9,597 nt of DNA, from NCBI GenBank assembly GCA_018713805.1, contig DVOF01000069.1, positions 1 to 9,597 of the forward strand. Direction: 5' to 3'. Positions 4,711 to 9,597 of this stretch are shown in pieces. Position 1 is the first letter of the stretch. Every line of letters begins with the position of its first letter. The translations under genes were made by a program, and so were the position numbers. Source of the DNA: Candidatus Aphodoplasma excrementigallinarum (lineage in GTDB: Bacteria; Bacillota; Clostridia; UBA1381; UMGS1253). The notes below the pieces were generated by a model, which was given only the letters and a program-made list of their open reading frames with translations, made no database searches and was not told the origin of the DNA.

Positions 4711-7700
4711 TCATGTACGCGTATAGTTTACCACACTTTCGCAAGAAAATAAATACAAATTTTTCTCCTTTACCGTTTCGCCCGTAATCTGCTCAAGCGC
4801 GCGTGCATAAAGCGCAAGCTGCGGCGCGTACCGCTTTTTTACTTTTTCTGCGTCCGCCCGGCTATTTACCCGGTCCGTTTTGTAGTCGACCAGCACGAGA
4901 GCGCCGTCCTCGTAAAAATAACAGTCGATGATCCCCTGCAGCAAAACCTGCTCGCCCGCCGCGTCCACGCCGGGCAGAACGGAAGCATCGAGCGCAATCT
5001 CAAACGGCATTTCCCGCACGATTTTTTGGCTTTTCAGCATACGCTGTCCGAGCGGCGAGGCAAAAAAGCGCGCTATCTTTGCCGCGTCGGCGGCCTCGGC
5101 CTGCTGCGGCTTAATGACTTGCCGCTTTACCATATCAGAAATCTGCTTCTCGACCCCTTCCGTATCCAGCGCGCCGCGCAGGTCAAGATTTTGCAGTACA
5201 AAGTGGAGCGCGCTTCCCCGCTGCGCCGCGCTGAGCTGCTGCTTTTCCGACAAAAACGCCGGCGCAGCGAGCAGGCCGGTATCGTAGAGCGCTGCCTCGC
5301 CTACATCGATTTCGTTGTTGACAATACGTTTTAGCTCCGTCACGGACACCTTTGTCGGTACCTTTTTTACCGAAGCATAAGGGTAGCGCCACCCAAGCGC
5401 AGCGCCAATCTCCTCCATCACCTGCGGCTGCGGCGTGTCTTCCTGCACTGTTCCTGCCTGCATCTCCGCCGCAGCAGCATATTCCCATCCAGTATAGAGG
5501 CGGAGTTGCGCCTCTGTGTCTGCACACGCAATATGTTCGCCCGCAAAAGCGCGGCACGCCTCATGGCGCAGCGCCGCCGCCCCGACCCAGTCCGACAGCC
5601 CCGTCGCCGCGGCGGTATAGTATAGGGGGAGCGTTGCGCCCGGCGCGCGCGCGCCGGACAGCCATTTCTTTTTCGACGATTCCACGCTGCGCGGCGCAAG
5701 TGTCAAAATCAGCTTTTCCCGCGCACGCGTCAGCGCGACGTAGAGCACGCGCAGCTCCTCCGACAAAAGCTCAAGCCGAAGCTTTTCTTTGATCGCACGC
5801 TTGATAAAGGTGGGGTAGCGGTAGCGGTTCTCACAGTCGATAAAGTCCACGCCGATCCCCAATGTGCTGTGCATAAGCACCGGCTTGCTCAAGTCCTTCA
5901 CATTGAACCGCTTGGCAAGGCGCGTCACAAACACCACGCCAAACTCCAGCCCTTTACTTTTATGAATGCTCATAATGCGGACAACGTCCTGGTTCTCGCC
6001 GAGGATTTTCGCCCCACCCACGTCGCGGTTCGCGTTTTTGACGCGCTCGGCATAGCTCACAAACCGAAACAGCCCCTTCAGGCTCGTCTTTTCATAGCCG
6101 CGCGCATATTCGACGAGCAGCTTCAGGTTCGCCTGCCGCTGACGGCCTGCGCTCATCGCTGCGACAAAGTCGTAGTAGCCCGTATCCTGATACAGCGACC
6201 AAATCAGTTCATGCACCGGCTGGTACAAAGACCACGCGCGCCACTTTTCCAGCTTTTCCAGAAAGGCGCTGCATTTCTCCGCCAGCGCGTCAGCCCCGCC
6301 GGCACAAGTACGCAGCGCGCCATAGATATCCGACGCACTGTCGCGCAGACGGATTTCCAAAAGCTCCGCGTCGTCGAACCCACCAATCGGCGAACGCATT
6401 ACCGCCAGCAGTTTGATGTCCTGCATGGGGTTGTCAATAATGGCTAACAGCGACAGGACAAGCTCGACCTCCTCGGTGACAAAATAGCCCCCGCCCACAT
6501 CGGAGAACACCGGGATCCCATAGCTTTGCAATACTTCGGTGAACACCTGCGCATCCACGCTGGGCGAACGCATCAGAATCACCATGTCGCGGTACTGGAC
6601 GGGACGGTAGCCCGTCTTTTTGTCGTAAATCGGGAAGCCCTCGCGCTTCAACTCCAGAATCCGCCGCGCCACGCGCGCGGCCTCCGCCGCTGCGCCGCCC
6701 TGCGCGTCCAGCTCCTCGTCTGTCTCTTCTTCCTCTTCGCCGCCGAGGATATGTATCTCCGCCGGGCCGCCCGCCGCCTCATGCGGCGGATAATCCGCGC
6801 CGAGGTTGAGCGCCTCCTCCGCGTCGTAATCGATTTCCCCAACGAGCTGGGAAGCGGTCTGGGAAAAAATAAAGTTTACGGCGTCAATGACCTCTTTCCG
6901 GCTGCGGAAATTCCGCGACATGATAACTTTGCGATTACCGCCTTCCTCCGCCGAATAGGTATCCTTTTTCTGTTTAAATAGAAGCGGGTTCGTGTGCCGG
7001 AAGCGGTAGATGCTCTGCTTGATGTCGCCGACCATGAAGATATTGTCGCCGCGCGCAATCAGCGAAAAGATCGTCTCCTGCAATTCATTGGAATCCTGAT
7101 ATTCGTCCACGAGAATCATATTGTACTTTTCCTGCAAACGCCGCGCAGCCGCTGACAGGACGATTGTCCCATCCTCTTTTTTCTCAGTCAGCGCACGCAG
7201 GCAGAGATGTTCTACATCGCCGAAGTCGAGGATGCCGCGCTGCTTTTTCAGCTCAAAAAACCGTGCTTCCAGCTCCGCCGCAATGCGGCACAGAGCGCGC
7301 ACCTGCCGGGCGGCATAGGCAGACTCGGCCCGGATGCCCGCCTCGTCGGAATAATAAAAGTCGAGCGCGAGCTTTGCCATCTGCTTTTTCACCGCCTCGC
7401 GCCGCTCCGCGACGGGGGTCTTGACCTCGTCCGGCGTTTTCGCCTTCGCGCGCCCGCCCGCCGCAGGCTTAAACGCACGCACTTTCGCCGCAAGGGCGTC
7501 ATAGTCCGCCGCTTTCAGCGCGGCCTTCATGTCGAGCAGCGCAGATTCGTCGAGTGCGAGCGGAGCCTGGTAGCTTGCCATTTCTTCCGTTTCCCGCGCA
7601 TAGGCGAGCGCGTCGCGCACGCTCTGGATACACCCGTCCAGCACAGTGTCCGTGCTTTGGCGCACGACCTCGCCCCACGGGCCGGAAAACACGCCGTCTT

Positions 7701-8298
7701 CACACGCATACATGTCAACGCAATTTTGCATCCACGCCTCATAGTCCGGCATGGTGCGGATAAAGCTGTGCAGGCGCAGCACCACCTCGGTCAGCGCAGC
7801 GTCGCCGCGCGTCTGCGCATAGCACTCCAGCAGGCCGTAAAACTCCTCGTCATTTTCTTCATACAGGCGCGCAAACAGCTCCTCCGCCGCCTGCTCGCGC
7901 AGGAGCTCGGCCTCGTTTTCATTTGCAATGGAAAAGTCCGGGTCAATATCGAGCATGTGGAAGTTTGCGCGCACGACCTTCAGGCAAAACGCGTCAATCG
8001 TACAGATGTCGGCGCGTGCGAGCAGGACGAGCTGGCGTGCAAGACGCCGGTCGCCCGGGTGCTCTTCCAGCCGCTTTTTCATCTCGTCGGCAATCTCCTG
8101 CTTCATCTTTTTGGCCGCCGCCTCTGTAAACGTCGTCACCAGCAGGCCGTCGATATCCGTTTTCCCATCTGCGACAAGGTTGACAATCCGCTCGACGAGC
8201 ACAGCCGTCTTACCCGAGCCGGCCGCCGCCGCGACGAGCAGGTTGCACCCCTCGGTCTCAATCGCTTTTTTTTGTTCATCTGTCCAGTTGACTGCCAT
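4711..8298 (-). CDS. addA: ATP-dependent helicase/nuclease subunit A (AddA)
   Basis: AddA is the helicase and one of two nuclease subunits of AddAB, which resects double-strand breaks up to a Chi site for RecA loading. The 1195-residue protein is close to the family's length (1232 in B. subtilis). UvrD-like motifs appear in order: Q motif near Q9, Walker A AAGSGKT (residues 25-31), motif II DEYQD (398-402), motif III GDIKQ (424-428), motif V MSIHKSKGLEF (776-786) and motif VI VALTRARE (854-861). The RecB-type nuclease domain at the C-terminus keeps D1125 in GIIDCYF and D1138/K1140 in DYKTD, so both activities look intact. The frame is open 19 codons further upstream, but the family start MAVNWTDEQ at 8298, preceded by GAGGGGAAGG, is preferred. 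It starts 26 bases after the addB stop, so the pair is one operon. Confidence 0.97.
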   Translation of the reverse strand: MAVNWTDEQKKAIETEGCNLLVAAAAGSGKTAVLVERIVNLVADGKTDIDGLLVTTFTEAAAKKMKQEIADEMKKRLEEHPGDRRLARQLVLLARADICTIDAFCLKVVRANFHMLDIDPDFSIANENEAELLREQAAEELFARLYEENDEEFYGLLECYAQTRGDAALTEVVLRLHSFIRTMPDYEAWMQNCVDMYACEDGVFSGPWGEVVRQSTDTVLDGCIQSVRDALAYARETEEMASYQAPLALDESALLDMKAALKAADYDALAAKVRAFKPAAGGRAKAKTPDEVKTPVAERREAVKKQMAKLALDFYYSDEAGIRAESAYAARQVRALCRIAAELEARFFELKKQRGILDFGDVEHLCLRALTEKKEDGTIVLSAAARRLQEKYNMILVDEYQDSNELQETIFSLIARGDNIFMVGDIKQSIYRFRHTNPLLFKQKKDTYSAEEGGNRKVIMSRNFRSRKEVIDAVNFIFSQTASQLVGEIDYDAEEALNLGADYPPHEAAGGPAEIHILGGEEEEETDEELDAQGGAAAEAARVARRILELKREGFPIYDKKTGYRPVQYRDMVILMRSPSVDAQVFTEVLQSYGIPVFSDVGGGYFVTEEVELVLSLLAIIDNPMQDIKLLAVMRSPIGGFDDAELLEIRLRDSASDIYGALRTCAGGADALAEKCSAFLEKLEKWRAWSLYQPVHELIWSLYQDTGYYDFVAAMSAGRQRQANLKLLVEYARGYEKTSLKGLFRFVSYAERVKNANRDVGGAKILGENQDVVRIMSIHKSKGLEFGVVFVTRLAKRFNVKDLSKPVLMHSTLGIGVDFIDCENRYRYPTFIKRAIKEKLRLELLSEELRVLYVALTRAREKLILTLAPRSVESSKKKWLSGARAPGATLPLYYTAAATGLSDWVGAAALRHEACRAFAGEHIACADTEAQLRLYTGWEYAAAAEMQAGTVQEDTPQPQVMEEIGAALGWRYPYASVKKVPTKVSVTELKRIVNNEIDVGEAALYDTGLLAAPAFLSEKQQLSAAQRGSALHFVLQNLDLRGALDTEGVEKQISDMVKRQVIKPQQAEAADAAKIARFFASPLGQRMLKSQKIVREMPFEIALDASVLPGVDAAGEQVLLQGIIDCYFYEDGALVLVDYKTDRVNSRADAEKVKKRYAPQLALYARALEQITGETVKEKNLYLFSCESVVNYTRT

Positions 8299-8324
8299 TG
8301 CCTTCCCCTCTCTGCCGCGCCGGC

Positions 8325-9597
8325 TTACACTCTGTTTTCGCCGAGCTTTTCCCAAACCTCAGCTGCCTTGACCTTGCCGCATTTCCGGTACCCGTTCCCG
8401 GGACGCGACACGTCGAATTTACATACGCTCTTGTACGCACAGTACGAGCACGGCGACTGTTCGCCGTTTTTGTACGGCGCAATGTCAATTTTCCCATGCA
8501 GGATACTGTCGCCGATCTGCCGCAGCGTTCCCTTCACATAGTCGGACAGCACGCGGAACTGCTGCATCGTCGCCACGGACGAGTTGATCCGGATACTGCC
8601 GTTTTTATTCATTTTGACCGGCAGAAACGCCGACCCTTCGCGGTAATTGCGGTCCATGTCCGCAATCACGCCTTCGTCATTCAGCACAAGGCCGTCGAGC
8701 TTCATGCTCTCCTGCACCGCGGCCGCAGCCTCCTCCTCCGACATGGGGCCAGCCGCCGCCGTCATCGGCTCCTGTATGCGGAAGTACAGCATCCCTGCGG
8801 GCTTTGCGCCGCGTTTCTGCTGCATGGCCGCGTCGAGGTAGACAACAAGCTGCAAGTCGAGCTTGTGATATATATTTTCCAGGCTGAAGGTTTTGGAACC
8901 GGATTTATAGTCGATCACACGGTAATACGTCCCGTCCTCCGTTTCGCATGCGTCTACGCGGTCGATCAAGCCGTGGATTTTGAGCTTTTTCCCGCTCGTC
9001 AGGTCGACGACCACCGCGCGGAGCTGCCCGTCGCTGCCAAACCGCACCTCGCTCCCGACCGGCTCGAACCGGCCGGCCGCAATGTGCAGTACGACAAGCT
9101 TTGCGCAACGCACCAGGCTGCGCTTGAGCCGCAGGAGCAGGTACTGCGTCGCCTTCCCCATCAGGGGCGAGCCGGCGAAAATCCCCTCGCACAGTTCGTC
9201 AATAATCGTCGTGACCGCCGCTTCGCAGTAATCTTCATCGATCTCGCGCCACGCCTTGCCCTCCTGCATGATTCGCTTCGTAAACGCTTCTAACACGGCG
9301 TGCAACAGGCTCCCAATGTCGGGCGCGCCGAGCTTTAAAACCTTTCTCTCCTTTGCCTTCAGCGTATATTCGATAAAATAGGAAAACGGGCACTGGCTGT
9401 AGCGTTCCAGACGGCTCACGCTCGTGTTGAGCCCGCTGTGGTAAAGCTGCGCCATCTGCCGCTCTGGCAGCTGCTGCGCAGCGTTCGTGTATACGGCTGC
9501 GCGCTGCAAAAGCGCAGTCCGCTCCCGATACGGCTCCTGCTCCCGGTACCATTGGAACACACCGCTCCAAAGCCCGCGCACACGCCCCGGCGCCGCG
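8325..9597 (-). CDS. addB: ATP-dependent helicase/deoxyribonuclease subunit B (AddB), 5' end missing
   Basis: Only the C-terminal 423 residues of AddB are in the window; the frame is open at the right edge, and a full protein is about 1150 residues. AddB supplies the second nuclease of AddAB and recognises Chi. The nuclease residues are present in HGLIDRVDA and VIDYKSGS (D and K encoded at 8904-8912). The four cysteines of the AddB iron-sulfur cluster are all there: one in YSQCPFSYF (codon 9390-9392), and CxxCxxxxxC in CSYCAYKSVC (codons at 8448-8450, 8439-8441 and 8421-8423). The spacing equals that of B. subtilis AddB, so the cluster that staples the nuclease domain should form. The GTG at 9581 is an internal valine, not a start. 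addA follows after 26 bases. Confidence 0.95.
   Translation of the reverse strand, partial: AAPGRVRGLWSGVFQWYREQEPYRERTALLQRAAVYTNAAQQLPERQMAQLYHSGLNTSVSRLERYSQCPFSYFIEYTLKAKERKVLKLGAPDIGSLLHAVLEAFTKRIMQEGKAWREIDEDYCEAAVTTIIDELCEGIFAGSPLMGKATQYLLLRLKRSLVRCAKLVVLHIAAGRFEPVGSEVRFGSDGQLRAVVVDLTSGKKLKIHGLIDRVDACETEDGTYYRVIDYKSGSKTFSLENIYHKLDLQLVVYLDAAMQQKRGAKPAGMLYFRIQEPMTAAAGPMSEEEAAAAVQESMKLDGLVLNDEGVIADMDRNYREGSAFLPVKMNKNGSIRINSSVATMQQFRVLSDYVKGTLRQIGDSILHGKIDIAPYKNGEQSPCSYCAYKSVCKFDVSRPGNGYRKCGKVKAAEVWEKLGENRV

Noticed and set aside
4108..4752. A + strand frame coding for a long Gly/Val repeat (GVGVGVG)
   Set aside because: It is the complement of the Pro/Thr-rich tract. The - strand frame has a strong ribosome binding site, a membrane helix and a coiled coil, so it is the real gene.
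7207..8541. A 444-codon open frame on the + strand
   Set aside because: It lies opposite addA and the end of addB. It is rich in R, H and A, shows no recognisable family and has no ribosome binding site. It is the antisense shadow of a GC-rich gene.
8298..9293. A 331-codon open frame on the + strand
   Set aside because: It is antisense to addB, whose nuclease and iron-sulfur motifs are clear. No independent coding signal is seen.
9579..9581. GTG as a start codon for a short AddB
   Set aside because: The frame is open to the edge of the window and AddB is normally about 1150 residues, so this is an internal valine.

Overview
The window looks like a chromosomal housekeeping segment from a spore-forming, fairly GC-rich member of the Clostridia (Bacillota). 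By eye the GC is in the high fifties percent. The pointers are a YlmC/YmxH-family sporulation protein, the AddAB type of recombination nuclease, NrdR, strong GGAGG ribosome binding sites and consensus sigma-A promoters. The genus cannot be told from the sequence alone. I found no rRNA, tRNA, CRISPR array, insertion sequence, phage gene or origin.

Left part (1-1540, + strand). The window opens inside a pyruvate formate-lyase activating enzyme gene (pflA). This gene ends at a textbook intrinsic terminator. A separate gene with its own near-consensus promoter follows; it encodes an AadA-like nucleotidyltransferase, the aminoglycoside adenylyltransferase fold. Its stop codon lies inside a hairpin that probably ends transcription for both this gene and the convergent block to its right.

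Middle part (1540-4160, - strand, read right to left). yceD and rpmF (ribosomal protein L32) form a short operon with a perfect TTGACA-17-TATAAT promoter and a strong terminator. Next come ymxH (PRC-barrel sporulation protein), nrdR (repressor of ribonucleotide reductase genes) and a PHP-domain phosphoesterase of the RNase AM/YciV type. The nrdR promoter carries two similar dyad elements 31 bp apart, which may be operators. ymxH has a possible sigma-E-like promoter.

Right part (4161-9597, - strand). addB (5' end outside the window) and addA encode the helicase-nuclease that processes double-strand breaks. Forty bases after addA comes a small gene for an unrecognised membrane protein with one transmembrane helix, a leucine-zipper-like coiled coil and a Pro/Thr-rich tail.

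I see no clear new multi-gene defence or biosynthetic system. The items most worth a second look are the paired dyads at the nrdR promoter, the unrecognised coiled-coil membrane protein, the AadA-like gene and the control region of ymxH.
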